Assembly (NCBI GenBank): GCA_009760855.2
Contig: WPIO01000125.1
Location: 188,001 to 252,000, forward strand
Origin: Cristatella mucedo
Lineage: Eukaryota; Bryozoa; Phylactolaemata; Cristatellidae
Reading direction: 5' to 3'
Length of the DNA stretch: 64,000 nucleotides
Shown here: piece after piece, positions 1 to 10,905 of the stretch
How positions within the stretch are numbered: the stretch's first letter is position 1
How the letters are laid out: each line of letters begins with the position of its first letter
The notes under the pieces: model-generated
The model's input: the letters and a program-made list of their open reading frames with translations, nothing else
Database searches by the model: none
Told to the model about the DNA's origin: nothing
Translations under genes and position numbers: made by a program

Positions 1-244
1 AAGGGTAAATTTATCCTTGCCGCCAGCATATACGGCAAGCCTACGCCGGGTTAGGACCGGTTGCCAGAAAACGAAATCCTACCTTCCGCCGAATCTTTCT
101 CTGAGATTCTTGATGCGCCGATTGAACTCGGCATTCACACTTCTATCAAATGTAAATCTGTCAATCCGAGTACGAGTAATATTTTGTTGGTCTAGCGAAC
201 CTCAATCGGGCGATCTGAAATTATGCAATGCTCTCGGACTATTG

Positions 245-690
245 CCCGGTAAGTTTGTATAGCACCAAAAGATAAGTGAATAGGTGTTATCTAGGTGTTA
301 CAATTCGCTGTGAGAGAAACGATAACCAGTGGTTAAGGAATTGCACGACATTGTGCTTAGACAAGACCGCTAATATAATTGTGCTTATACAAGCAAGTAT
401 CATGCTTAGACCACCATGCTATAGCACGCCAATAGGCACACAGGGCCATCGGTCAGTGCGACCAGTGGTTAGTAATATGAACCGAATCATGTCAGGTGAG
501 CTTGCAAAGGACCCAGTAACAAAATAAATTTCCCTGAAGCACAGGGAAAGCTCAGCGGAATAAAAGAGCATTTAGCTGAGACTTACTCGATGCAAAGTCA
601 TTGCAGATGATGAAAGCCCGATTTAGTGATAAAAGCCAGTGGCGAGTTTCTGACTTTCGGTTCGTACACGCTGAGCCCTGAACCAGCTGC
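245..690 (-). mobile_element. Degraded LINE 3' part, family A relative
   Basis: The minus strand carries decayed reverse-transcriptase C-terminal sequence (about 540-690) followed by a 3' untranslated part and a terminal hairpin near 250-300. The layout matches the copy at 2255-2750 and the hairpin resembles the family A LINE end, with GTGC-type stems. Frames are broken. No intact coding capacity. Confidence 0.5.
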
Positions 691-699
691 AGACGATCA

Positions 700-2200
700 A
701 GGCACGACGTGACGTATAATGCACGAAAAATCGACGGCTATAGTGACCACTTCGCACTGCTGCCCTGAAACTGGCAGCTCGACGCACCCAGCTGAGTTTA
801 TTTGCGGTCGTTCGTGTAATTCGCGCTGCGGCACAGCCGCCAATGAACCTCCTGCCTGCCTATCTGCTCCGCATAGGGGAGCACCAGTGCGCACAAGCCT
901 CGGCTCCAGTCGCATCGCAAGGAGCATTACGAGCATTACGAATGTGCCGGAGCGGCGTCAGAAAGTCCGTCAGAGAGTCCGTCGCCGCAAACGAAGCGCA
1001 CGTAGCGGGGGTGCAAGTCCTCGCAGATGCGTGACCGATACTGGTGAAGCTAGCACCTTGTAGTGCGGCGAACGAGTCGTACGTCCAGCTACGTCCAGCA
1101 AGTGCAGGTAAAACAAAAAGCGAGCTGCAGATAGACGAGCGCTGCAGCAATCTAGAGCACCCTCAATACCTTAATACCGAGACCGCTTCGTGCGAACGAA
1201 GGGCAGTATATATTTCGCAGCCGCCGAGAGAGTGCGCTCCGCCGCTCCATCGCGTGCGACTCATTAGTTCGGAGCCCGGAGTCCAACTGAAACAGACCAG
1301 CACTTGAAGTATAATAATGTTTAATCTATAGATTATGTATGGCATATATCAGGTTCCTAACCGCTGTAATTTGAGAACCGCACCAATCGCGCCAAGCACT
1401 GTCTGTATCTGATCCATGTAGCATGCCCGCGTATAGCGGAAGTGCAAGGCGCGCGGCGCCGAGTCGCACTCGGCGCCGCGAGCCGCCGAGCTGAGACGAC
1501 TTGAGAGCGACGCGCGCGTCCTGCGGCAGGTCGCGCGGGAGAGCCGCTCATATCCGGTTGCGGCCTAGCGCTGGCCGCGCTCGAGTGACGCGAGTCGCAG
1601 CACTGCGCGGCGGTCTCGTAGCCTCGAGAGAGCATACGATGCGGGCTCCTATTTAGCGGCCCGATCCCGGTGGCGATAAGCACGCGTGGCCATGAGGTCT
1701 CGGTCGAGTCGCAGCAATATTCGCTCAGCGACACAAGCGGACGCTCCGGGGGGGCCGCCGGCCGAGCTACGAGCGCGCTCGGCGAGATCTGAGGCTGAGC
1801 GGCAGGACCGCGAGTCATAGCCGAAAGCCTGCCTGTCTATCGGTACTGCACCGCGCGAACGTGTCTGAGCTGCTGCGTATGCTCTTAGTAGTCTGACGGA
1901 CGGTGCTATTTCTCAGGCCCCCTCTGCTCAGTGCGAGGGGGCGCGCTCGCGAGCTCCTGCGTCAGCGGAAGCGTGCGCCGAGACTCTGCGCACGAATGCC
2001 GAGCTTTCTTCTGTTTCGAGTGCGAGCTGACGCAGTTAGAGCGGAACGCTGGCGTTGCCACCAGGTTGACTCGCAAGACTGCCCCACCCCGAACATCGCA
2101 GCAGATGCTGAGCACAGCAGACAATGAGCGCAGCACACGATGAACAGGCGATGAGACCTCGAGAGCCACTCTCGCACCGCGTTGAGGAACCAGAAATATT
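700..2200. other. GC-rich stretch, no gene assigned
   Basis: CpG-rich sequence with several overlapping open frames on both strands, none with a recognisable domain or clear splice structure. It could be a CpG island or an untranslated first exon, but nothing in the sequence proves this. Confidence 0.4.
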
Positions 2201-2254
2201 CTGCAACAGAGTGCGCCTGAAGTAAAGATAGGCTAATAATAATGGAGATAAAAA

Positions 2255-2750
2255 GTCATTCGCATAGCACCCGAAGAGAACTCAGCATATATCCAGGTGC
2301 TTTACAGCTCGCTGCTTGAGAAGGAAGGACCCTGAGTTAATGAAATGCAAGGTATCATGCTTACTAAAGAAGTATTCAAATGCATAAAAAATATCGTGCT
2401 TAGAGAAGCATGCAAAAGCATACAAGAAGACATGCAGGCTGGCTGGTCTCTAGGAACTCTGCTGAGTAACATGTATTGAATAATGCACAAGTAATCACGT
2501 AAAGCGCACGGGAGAAAAAAAACGACACGTCCACTTGGGTGCGTGAAAATCTTAATGGAGCAGATGCATCAGCCGCTGAGACCTATGAGATGCAAAATCA
2601 ATGCAGGTGTTGGCAGAAGCCAGAAGCGAGTTTCAGACCTTGGTGCATAAGAATTGAATGTCCCAGTAGAAAAAAAAACCGATTTAGAATGCGGAACAAC
2701 TCAGCGACTTGTGGTGCTAGTGCACCCTGGTGTAGCAAGTGATGAGATAC
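2255..2750 (-). mobile_element. Degraded LINE 3' end, family A relative
   Basis: On the minus strand, positions 2750-2590 translate with frameshifts to a peptide ending in a KVWNSLL motif. This corresponds to the KAWNSLP motif in the C-terminal part of the family A reverse transcriptase ORF. It is followed by a 3' UTR and a hairpin (2258-2312) with stems AAAGCACC and GGTGCTAT. The GA-rich minisatellite starts about 45 bp beyond the high-coordinate end. Confidence 0.55.
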
Positions 2751-2796
2751 GCAGGGGCTGGTGCAAGCGTGAGAACCGACCTGTGGACCAGACAGA

Positions 2797-3668
2797 GAAA
2801 GAGAGAGACAGAGAGAGAGAGACAGAGAGAGACAGAGAGACAGAGAGAGACAGAGAGACAGAGAGACAGAGAGACAGAGAGACAGAGAGACAGAGAGACA
2901 GAGAGACAGAGAGACAGAGAGACAGAGAGACAGAGAGACAGAGAGACAGAGAGACAGTGAGACAGAGAGACAGAGAGACAGAGAGACAGAGAGACAGAGA
3001 GACAGAGAGACAGAGAGACAGAGAGACAGAGAGACAGAGAGACAGAGAGACAGAGAGACAGAGAGACAGAGAGACAGAGAGACAGAGAGACAGAGAGACA
3101 GAGAGACAGAGACAGAGAGACAGAGAGACAGAGAGACAGAGAGACAGAGAGACAGAGAGACAGAGAGACAGAGAGACAGAGAGAGAGAGAGACAGAGAGA
3201 CAGAGACAGAGAGACAGAGAGACAGAGAGACAGAGAGACAGAGAGACAGAGAGACAGAGAGACAGAGAGACAGAGAGACAGAGAGACAGAGAGACAGAGA
3301 GACAGAGAGACAGAGAGACAGAGAGACAGAGAGACAGAGAGACAGAGAGACAGAGAGACAGAGAGACAGAGAGACAGAGAGACAGAGAGACAGAGAGACA
3401 GAGAGACAGAGACAGAGAGACAGAGAGACAGAGAGACAGAGAGACAGAGAGACAGAGAGACAGAGAGACAGAGAGACAGAGAGACAGAGAGACAGAGAGA
3501 CAGAGAGACAGAGAGACAGAGAGAGACAGAGAGACAGAGAGACAGAGAGAGACAGAGAGACAGAGAGACAGAGAGAGAGAGAGACAGAGAGACAGAGAGA
3601 CAGAGAGACAGAGAGACAGAGAGACAGAGAGACAGAGAGACAGAGAGACAGAGAGACAGAGAGACAGA
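2797..3668. repeat. Long GACAGAGA minisatellite
   Basis: About 870 bp of an 8-bp purine unit, GACAGAGA, in roughly 100 nearly identical tandem copies, with a few 4-6 bp length variants. One strand is purely purine apart from one C per unit. The open frames through it on both strands (Arg/Glu/Gln/Asp or Ser/Leu/Cys repeats) are a by-product of a unit free of stop codons, not genes. Confidence 0.95.
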
Positions 3669-3794
3669 ATCTGCGCCCAATGGCGACCGCCGAGCGCTGG
3701 TGGTCAGTGACACCGAGTGCTCACAGCGTGCTCACCGAAAGCCGCTCAGGCTTCTTGTGCGTGCTATACGAAAATCTCTCCGCCGAAACACCCA

Positions 3795-3920
3795 CTTGGT
3801 CGTTGAGGCAATATGGAGTCGTGGTTTTTACAGCGGTTAAGGTGCTCGCCCCCACCAAGATCTGGCTGAGGTCGTGGGCTGGAGCCCTGAGGCATATGTG
3901 GGGCGCTATACAAATGAATT
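3795..3920 (+). mobile_element. tRNA-derived SINE copy (LINE-A-like tail)
   Basis: A tRNA-like head (CAGCGGTTAAGGTGCTCGCC, then a B-box-like GAGGTCGTGGGCTGGAGCCC) is followed by a short body ending in GGGGCGCTATACAAATGAA. The same head recurs at 22670-22830. The copy is diverged. Confidence 0.55.
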
Positions 3921-4109
3921 GTCTAACACTATTGGCTGGAGCGGCGCGGCGGCTGGTTTGGACCGTGAGCGAAGCGGCGCTTAGCGAGCGCCCGGAAGTG
4001 GCCGCGGACAGCGCTGCAATGCTCCACCAGTATCGACCGTGAGCGAGGCAGCTGGAACTCGATTACGAAGTGCGAACTTGGCCTCTGAAATAGAACTGGG
4101 CCACTTATG

Positions 4110-4284
4110 AAATGGCCGCGATATGGCGAGGCTTTTGAGCAGCTCGATTAATGATAACGCACGAATGAGATTCTTTGGCGACCCACAGACCATCCGATCG
4201 TGTTTCTTTTGCAGCAAACGTAAAGCATCTAGAAGGAGATTGAGTTCTCTGAGGGCGTTTAATTAAATGTATTATCATTATTAC
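4110..4284 (+). mobile_element. Family A LINE 3' end (5'-truncated)
   Basis: Only the 3' UTR is present: TTTGCAGCAAACG, the GATTGAGTTCTCTGAGGG hairpin core, and an ATTATCATTATTA tail. The stem has decayed (AAAGCATC against GGCGTTTA). Confidence 0.65.
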
Positions 4285-4289
4285 TCGCC

Positions 4290-5165
4290 GCCTGACTTCT
4301 ATATAAGGCATGGGCTTGACCGCAGTCACTCTCTCATAGTAATGGTCTGCCGGTCGTCGAATCCTAGCACTGATCGTGATCTGCTGTAATCTGCATGTAA
4401 AGGAGTAAGTTGGAAGTCACCTGTCGAATCGACCTTAGTACGCAGGCTGCCGCCTGTGCTTTTTGCAATGCGGTGTCGTTGTTAGCGCTGCGTGTAGCAT
4501 ATCAAGCAAGCGCTGCGTCCGTTCCTATTGGCGTATTGTGAGCTCCGGGTCTTTGCTCATTGCGTGCGTTTCGCCGCTATCCGATCTAGTCAGGGTCATG
4601 GCGGTCATAGCAAGGCCGTCGCCTCGGGCGAGGCGCGCATTGGCCCGTAGCTGTCCGCGTCCGCAGACTGGAGAGCCCGCTGGCCACCAGCCAATGGACC
4701 GATCTGCGCGGGAGGTCGCGACGCGGCCCATCACGCCTGAGCGGCCGCGTCGCGTCGCCGCTCGGGCCCGCCGCCGCGCCTATTCTCAGCAGCGGCTGTT
4801 TAGCGTCGATTAATAATTCAGCAGACTCTTATATTATGAATAAGCTTATCGCTGGGCGATTACAAGGAAGATTTCACTCGCTGATATCGGACGTGCCAAT
4901 AAATAATGCATGAGATCGGAGGAGCTCGCCAATAGGACGCCGCCAATGGCAGGCCGCAGGCATTATCGCCGCTCAGTGCAACCTCAGCGAAGGAGTCAGC
5001 CGGGAGCTGCTGGAGAGCAGGCATCGCTCCGTGACATTCGCTCGCGGGTCCGACTGCATTCCGATCTCGAGCCTAGATATGCGCTCAAATGAACGCGCGG
5101 GGAGCGCAACCGTGGGTAGCATTTGCCACGGTGTCGTTCTTTTTTCGTCGAAAAATCGTTCGAGT
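4290..5165. other. No gene recognised, GC-rich
   Basis: CpG-rich sequence between about 4440 and 5100 with short overlapping frames on both strands. No domain, splice pair or repeat recognised. Confidence 0.35.
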
Positions 5166-5169
5166 TGCA

Positions 5170-5220
5170 TTGCAATGTAATTTATCTCCGTCTGCAACTC
5201 CACAAAGCCACAAAGACTAT
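5170..5220 (-). mobile_element. Short family B LINE 3' terminus
   Basis: About 50 bp match the extreme 3' end of family B on the minus strand: ATCTCCGTCTGCAACTCC and ACAAAGCCACAAAGAC, preceded by TGTAAT as the tail remnant. Confidence 0.5.
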
Positions 5221-5275
5221 GCGGGTGTTGCACATCTTTGGGCATTTGAAGAATTTACTGCTACAAAGCCTCGGA

Positions 5276-5545
5276 AGCTCCGCTGCTATTTACATTTGAG
5301 TCTTTCATCGGTACCTCGCAGAACCGACCTGAAATCTTTTGGAGTCGGTACCTCAGGTTCAGATACTACCGAAGCCTGGAACTCACTCGCGACTGAGGTC
5401 ACGAAGTCTCTTGTCTGTACGAAATTTAAAAAGAAGCTGAAAACGCACTTGCTCCTTAGAATATGTCCGTGTGGGCATTTATGCGTGCTGACGCTGTGCA
5501 TTTTATTACTAACCATATTGACCAGCTTCCCTAACTGCATATAAA
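5276..5545 (+). mobile_element. Decayed LINE reverse-transcriptase C-terminus
   Basis: The plus frame contains EAWNSLATEV and FKKKLKTHLLLR, which match the conserved C-terminal part of the family A/B reverse transcriptase ORFs (KAWNSLP, FKRNLKTHLFR). The following sequence resembles the LINE 3' UTR. A fragment only. Confidence 0.55.
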
Positions 5546-6026
5546 AAAGACCCAGGGAGAGAGAGGGAAATTTGGTTCGCTGGGAGCGCTAGACATGTGT
5601 TTTATTTTGTAGCTCCTTCTGAGTCTCCTCCAGCCTGCTATTCATATTCTTCTTAATAAGTTTGAATGTTGAGTGCACGCGTATTCTGACGCGTTCGCTT
5701 TTCTTGCCGCTCTTGCGGAGATTGAGCTACTCCTTTCGAGGCTTTTCGCGTGGTTCTTTAGGCAGAAGAAGAAGACGCTTGGGTGGGCGTCTCGGCCGAC
5801 CGACGCCGGCGTCCATAGTTGCGCGGCGGCTGCCGCCGCCGCCGGCGCCTGAGTCTTCGGAATCGCCAATGTCGAGTCCAGCCGTTTCGCTCCTCGATCA
5901 AGGGACGCCGGAGGAGCCAGACGCATTCGTTCATTAAAAATTTAACGAGCGCCTCCGAACGGCTTGTCGAGAGAAGTTGAAGTGTCATCTGCTGCGCCCG
6001 CACGAGCTCTTCTCGACGCAAGATCG

Positions 6027-7439
6027 ATGCATTTTTTATGTCGCGACGCGGCGGCGCGCTGCGCGTCGAGCACTCTCGCTCGCGGCAGCACCGAATCTTC
6101 AATCCGCTCGCGCTCGTCCGATCATCAACAAGGCCAGCAGCGAGCTGCCGTCCGTCCGTCCGGCGGTCAGCCACCCAGCGGACAGAGTCCCGTGAAGGCG
6201 AGCCGACCGAGCGGCTCCGCACGCGACAGCATGAACTGCGACAAGTGTCGGGTGTCATTCGGCAGCAGAGACTTTCTCGCCATGCACATGCTCGAGCACG
6301 TGCGACGCGAGACCGGCGGCAGCGGCGAGATATGCGCCAGATCGCGGGACGCCGGCACCGCGGCCGCCGCCGCCCTTTCTACTGCCGCGGTTGCGCTCCT
6401 CGGCCACAGCGGCCGCTATGCGGCGGCAGCGGCAGCGGCAGCGAATCCTGAAAGCAGTGCCCTGGCAATGCGTCTACTTTGTCGAGTGTACAGCGACAAC
6501 GACTCGGCGGCAGCCATGGCCACGGCCGCCGCCGCCGTGGCCAGCAGCGCCAAGCCGGCCGCAGACCAGCAGCTGCAGCTGCAGCGGCTAACCAGCGAAC
6601 GCGAAGCTGATCGCGGAGAAGCCGCCGGCGATGTCGACGCGCAGTCGCAGCTGGAACGAGCCGACGCCGACACGAAGCCGTCGTCGCGACATCGCGAAGA
6701 GGATGAGGGGACGTTTCCAGCGCCGCGGCCTCGCATTGAAGACGAGAGGGCGCCGCCAGGGTCGCCCAGCGATTCGTCGCCGACGCAAGTCGGCGCTGCC
6801 GAGCGGCGTGAGCCGGCTGCGAACCTCGCGACCGCCATGCGAAGCGATCGGCTGCCGCCCCAGAGAACGACCGCGCCGGCGGCGACCGCCGAACCGCCCC
6901 AGTCGCCGGCCACCGGCGTGCCGCCACGGCGTCTGGACAACAAAGCCGCGGCCAGCAGACTTCGCTACTCGCCTTTCGCCGCCGACCGCGGGCATCGCTA
7001 CAGCGCGGCAGCGCGTCTTCGAGGAGTCGTCGCCACCGCCGCAGCGCCGCCGCCGCCGCCACCTCGCGAGCAGCACTTCAAGGCGGACTCTTCGTTGGGT
7101 TGGAGTGCCGCAGACGACAGGCCGGCGGCGGGGCCGGCCGGTGCGGTCACCGCCGCCGAGGCGACGGTCGCGGCGGCGGCGGCAGCAGCAGCAGCCGCAT
7201 TTCGCCGAACCGCCGCCGCCGGCGCTGGGACCGCCGCCACGCCACCTCTGTGGCCGCAGTCGTCGCATTTGCCGAGCGGCATACTAGTCTGCAGGTATTG
7301 CAGAATCTACTTTGCGGACAGAACCATGTACCTGCTGCACGCTGGCTTGCACGGGCACGAGAATCCGTGGCAGTGCAACATGTGCGGCGCCGCGTGCGCG
7401 GACGCGCTCGACTTTGCCATTCACTCGCTGCACCGCTGA
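6027..7439 (+). CDS. C2H2 zinc-finger protein, Ikaros/Hunchback-like C-terminus (terminal exon)
   Basis: An open frame of 470 codons from the first in-frame ATG at 6027; the frame is open from 5946, after a stop at 5943, so upstream exons may join it. Seen: one C2H2 finger near residue 71 (CDKCRVSFGSRDFLAMHMLEH), long alanine-, proline- and serine-rich disordered stretches, and two adjacent fingers at residues 421-470 (VCRYCRIYFADRTMYLLHAG and WQCNMCGAACADALDFAIHS) that end the protein. The spacing and the MY-LH-H-NPWQCNMCG pattern match the C-terminal dimerisation fingers of Ikaros and Hunchback family regulators. Known of that family: the C-terminal pair mediates protein contact and N-terminal fingers bind DNA. 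Inference: a nuclear transcription regulator. Odd: the last finger closes H-x2-H and the stop follows one residue later. An N-terminal DNA-binding cluster was not found in the window. Confidence 0.7.
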   Translation: MHFLCRDAAARCASSTLARGSTESSIRSRSSDHQQGQQRAAVRPSGGQPPSGQSPVKASRPSGSARDSMNCDKCRVSFGSRDFLAMHMLEHVRRETGGSGEICARSRDAGTAAAAALSTAAVALLGHSGRYAAAAAAAANPESSALAMRLLCRVYSDNDSAAAMATAAAAVASSAKPAADQQLQLQRLTSEREADRGEAAGDVDAQSQLERADADTKPSSRHREEDEGTFPAPRPRIEDERAPPGSPSDSSPTQVGAAERREPAANLATAMRSDRLPPQRTTAPAATAEPPQSPATGVPPRRLDNKAAASRLRYSPFAADRGHRYSAAARLRGVVATAAAPPPPPPREQHFKADSSLGWSAADDRPAAGPAGAVTAAEATVAAAAAAAAAAFRRTAAAGAGTAATPPLWPQSSHLPSGILVCRYCRIYFADRTMYLLHAGLHGHENPWQCNMCGAACADALDFAIHSLHR

Positions 7440-7653
7440 GCTCGCTCACGGCTAGCGGCGGCTAGCGGCGGTGGAGAGACGCTCCATCGACGCGACACTT
7501 GTAAGCTGCTCTCAGCGCCGTAGGGCGGATGTGCTGCAAACTCCCGTCGCCGCTCACGCCGCGGTGGTTCGCTCTCCGCGCGGGGGGGGGGGGGGCGGCG
7601 CACGCCCCGCTGGCATCCTCATGCGGTCCGCCTCCAACTGCAGCCGAATTGTA

Positions 7654-7659
7654 ATTAAA
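7654..7659 (+). terminator. Possible polyadenylation signal of the zinc-finger gene
   Basis: ATTAAA, about 215 bp after the zinc-finger stop codon and the first plausible signal downstream. Use is not proven. Confidence 0.35.
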
Positions 7660-7859
7660 CTGCACTCGCTGCAGCGTTTGAGTGTTGAAGGTCAGAGATT
7701 CGTGCGGTCTGAGAAGGCTGCGAGCGCCGGCGAGCGCGCTGGAAGGAGAAGAGCGGCGAGCTGGGCGCCGCGAGTGCGAGCTCTCTCTCTCTCTTCTTTT
7801 ACAGTCGACCGCTTCGCCGCGAGGCGATCGCACGCGTGCTAAAAAAAATCCTAGCTGAT

Positions 7860-8000
7860 TGAACAGCCTTTTTTTGTGTTGCGACAGAAGAGCCTTTGCG
7901 GCTATCACCACCGCTTGCAGTGGCGATAAAGAATCGCCCACCGCAGGAATCGAACCCACGACCTCGGGACCGAGGTCGTGAAAAGCAACCGCCTTACGAG
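7860..8000 (-). mobile_element. tRNA-derived SINE, family 1
   Basis: The minus strand shows a B-box-like GGTCGTGGGTTCGATTCC, then GCGGTGGGCGATTC, GCCACTGCAAGCGGTGGTGA and AGCCGCAAAGGCTCTTCTGT. The same order appears at 30940-31125 (+) and, more decayed, at 60165-60270 (-) and 26060-26200 (-). The A-box end is disrupted here, so this is not a functional tRNA gene. Confidence 0.65.
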
Positions 8001-8560
8001 CAAGCGAGCGGACGAGCGAGGTCGACGGCGCGGATGCATAAAAGTGCGCTCAGTCGCGACGATTCCCTTCCCATGCGAGACTGTGGCGAAGCCCACGTCT
8101 CGCCGGCGAACGAGCGTGCGCGCGCGCGCGAGCGCGCGAAGGCATGCACAGCGCGCTCGGTGCTCGTCGGCCTCAGACGAGCTCAGAGCCGCGCTCGCTT
8201 GCTGCGCCGGCGGCTGGCCCGCGAGTCGGCGTTACCGAGCGAGCGCGCGGAGCGGCGGCGCACGCACCGGCGCTGCGCCTACCGTCAGGCCGCAGGCGCG
8301 GCGCACGCGCGGCGCCTGCTGCACGCATGTCACGACGAGCGCCGATGCAATCTGCCCGCGTCGCGAGCGGCGCTGCTGCGCTGAAACCGGCTGAGTGCGA
8401 GACAGTTGTAGGGGCGTGGCCACAGGATGGCTCTCGCTCTGTCTCGAATACATTGACGTGCGAGCGACTCGAGGCGAACTAAGCTGAGCCGCGACTCTAT
8501 CGCGCGCTGGGACCGGACACAGGCACGAATTTACGAGGTCTCGAAGCGAAACCAGCCAGC
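8001..8560. other. CpG-rich stretch, no gene assigned
   Basis: Very CpG-rich, with alternating GCGC runs around 8115-8160 and overlapping frames on both strands. None resembles a known domain. Confidence 0.35.
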
Positions 8561-8624
8561 CGCTACCAATCAAAATATACGGGCGGGCGAAACGGCGCGA
8601 AGTGCAGACATCGTGCTACACCGC

Positions 8625-8730
8625 TCGGTCTTAGCTTAAGCGTAAAGTGCTGGCACCTCGAGAGCTAGGTTGCGGGTTCGAGCCCAGCAGTAGGCAACTC
8701 TTTATGGCCTGCTGAAAGCGAAGCTTTTTT
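8625..8730 (+). mobile_element. tRNA-like SINE fragment
   Basis: CTTAGCTTAAGCGTAAAGTG resembles an A box and TTGCGGGTTCGAGCCC a B box, about 35 bp apart. A short body follows. No acceptor-stem pairing is evident. Confidence 0.45.
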
Positions 8731-9007
8731 GCTGAAATATAAACGAGTCTACGGAGGCAGAGAATCTTCGCTTTTAGCGATCGGTTGGCGTGCAGCACTA
8801 ATGGAGCGCCTATGACTAATAAGCTCCGAATACATTAGGCCACACCAGATTGACTCGCGGAAGCGTTGCAGCCGTTGACCTGAATATACAGGTCGGTAGT
8901 TAAGAAACTTCAGCCGGTTTTTATAAAACGCTTCGTCGAGTCCTAAAACTTTGCCTCGCTCGCATCGGAGATTACGACCATTAGGGGAGGCGAAATCCTT
9001 TTGCACA

Positions 9008-9165
9008 CGGGCCCCCTAACCATGTTATTCGTGTTGTTTGTTTATCAAGCATGATATTACTCACCATTCAATTGCATTTCCCTTTGCAGCATATGTAAAG
9101 CGCCTAGAAAGAGATTGAGTTCTCTGAGGGCGCTTTATCAAGTGCATTATTATTATTATTTTTAT
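9008..9165 (+). mobile_element. Family A LINE 3' end
   Basis: 5'-truncated 3' UTR ending in a well-kept hairpin (AAAGCGCC at 9097 paired with GGCGCTTT at 9129) and an ATTATTATTATT tail. Confidence 0.8.
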
Positions 9166-9169
9166 TCTA

Positions 9170-9984
9170 AACCGCTAACTTCAGGAGCAGCCGCAGTTTA
9201 TTTGAAAATCTTCAGTCAACTGGCTGCCCTTCTCAAGGCTTCGGCTTCGAAGCGGTCTCGGTCACTGCTTATCGCACGATTGGTTCCTAGCCTAAATTCA
9301 GGAAGCGCAAGTAACGAACATCAGTCGTAATCTGGCTGATTCAGTTCGCCGCGGTTTTGGCGAGAGCTGCGTCCGGCGATGGGGCCGGCGTCCACTTCAC
9401 GCGACCGCCAGGCGGCGCACAGGAGCTCCCGTCGGAGGTCCGGCAATACACGCAGCGCACGACCGCACGCCTACGTAAGCAACTGCTCTCGTGACCAGTG
9501 CGACTGCGCGGTATTACTGTTTAATATTCCCAACCGCCCATGGCAACGAGGTTTTAAGTTTGTACCCAGCTTCGAAATTATCTGACCTAGAAAGTTAGCG
9601 ATCCGTTTTAGCTTTAGCTTAGAAGCAGAAATCAATTCCTGCGTGCGCGGGCATTCAATGAAACGTGGACGTCCGCGCGCGCTCGCACGCATGTCGCGCG
9701 TCAAGAATCGCCACTAGTAACGGTTACCGAAAGGTAGCGTCGAGCGCATTAAGCGTGCGCCTGACCGCCGACCGTTTGGCGGTTGTAGTCGACGCAACGC
9801 ACCCTCGCACGCCTGCGCTTCGCATTCTCGGCACGCGCAGGAGCTGCGAGCAAGCCGCCAGAGGAAGCCCGAGAGCTCCGGCCGCCAGTGCACGCAACGG
9901 GGCTTCAGTTGCAGCGGCACCACGAAGCCTGGCGTACCAAAAAAAGTCGTCCGGCTGCTGGTTTGAGAGAGAGACTCAGGCTTC

Positions 9985-9986
<2 letters not shown>
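9170..9986. other. No gene recognised
   Basis: Mixed sequence, CpG-rich after about 9360. Short open frames only. I see no splice-supported exon. Confidence 0.35.
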
Positions 9987-10055
<69 letters not shown>

Positions 10056-10158
10056 TTGTCTCCCTCCCTCACTCCCTTTCTCTCTCGCTCCCTCTCTCTT
10101 TCTCTCTCTCGCTCTCTCTCTCTCTCTCACACTCTCTCTCCTCTCACCTCTCTCCTCG
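9987..10158. repeat. (CT)n microsatellite
   Basis: A pure CT dinucleotide run to about 10047, then an interrupted pyrimidine tract with TTT and CCC breaks. Open frames through it are repeat artefacts. Confidence 0.95.
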
Positions 10159-10410
10159 CGTACTTTTGAGCAGATGCTGGCAGCTCGGGGCCGAACAGCG
10201 GCGGCGCTCGCATTGACTCACTTCAAAAGATAGGACGGAGTGCAACTGGCTTCTGGCGTCCTCTGCCGTCGGTTGACCAGTCTCCCTAGGACCATCGCGG
10301 CCCGTAGACAGTCGTGCGGCTAGGCGGAAACGTCGGCGGCAGTGGCAGCAGTGCATCGCGCCCGATCGGCAGACGGCACCTGGCCACCCGCCCATCCGTC
10401 CGGCCGGCCG

Positions 10411-10487
10411 GCCGACGGGCCGACGGGCCGACGGGCCGACGGGCCGACGGGCCGACGGGCCGACGGGCCGACGGGCTGACGGGCAGT
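10411..10487. repeat. 8-bp GCCGACGG tandem repeat
   Basis: About nine tandem copies of GCCGACGG, one with a C-to-T change near 10477, about 420 bp upstream of the myosin light chain start codon and just upstream of its probable 5' UTR. Confidence 0.9.
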
Positions 10488-10639
10488 TCACGTTGACCGC
10501 GCTCACGGTCGTGGCGATCTGCAAATCTTGCACGGAAGCGGCGGTAGGCTAATTGCCGGCGTCGGTCACGACGCCCCTTTCATAGCCCTTCCGCTGCCGA
10601 ATTCATCATTTTGTCGTCGGGCCACCGGCCGGCTTCGCC

Positions 10640-10905
10640 TTGTATAGTAGCGGGGCCGCTGCACGGGTCGGATCGAGTCGTGTATCTAGTTACAACGCTA
10701 TCTATACAGCCGAGCGTGCAGCGGCAGTGCGGTCACTCGGTGAGTTGCAGCCGTTGCACCAGCTTAGCCGTCTTTTTCTCCCACAGTCGAAGAACCCAGA
10801 GGTGAGTGCTGCAGCGGGCCCTGCTGTGCCGCCGCCGAAGCCGCGCTGGCCAATTGCCGCGAAGCGCAGGTAGCTGAATGGCGGTATCTTGCGTTGCAGA
10901 AGAAA
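10640..10905 (+). promoter_or_regulatory. Probable 5' UTR and promoter-proximal region of the myosin light chain gene
   Basis: The sequence contains a weak TATA-like TGTATAGTA near 10639, a donor-like CCCAGAG/GTGAGT at 10801 and an acceptor TTGCAG at 10899 just before the start codon. This suggests at least one untranslated first exon ending at 10801. The transcription start is not determined. Confidence 0.4.

Noticed and set aside
2598-4042. Open frames of 371 and 462 codons across the GACAGAGA array
   Set aside because: The 8-bp unit lacks stops in these frames. The peptides are pure repeat and the ends have no gene structure.
6379-7287. Several 170-230-codon frames on both strands over the zinc-finger exon
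   Set aside because: Shadows of a GC-rich exon. Only the frame with C2H2 fingers has recognisable domains.
7900-8000. tRNA gene
   Set aside because: A B-box-like sequence is present, but there is no cloverleaf and the same unit recurs with a common non-tRNA body, so it is a SINE.
9987-10158. Ser/Leu-rich ORFs in CT tracts (also 12515-12606, 16998-17092 and 48513-48686)
   Set aside because: Dinucleotide repeats read as Ser-Leu or Arg-Glu in all frames. Not coding.
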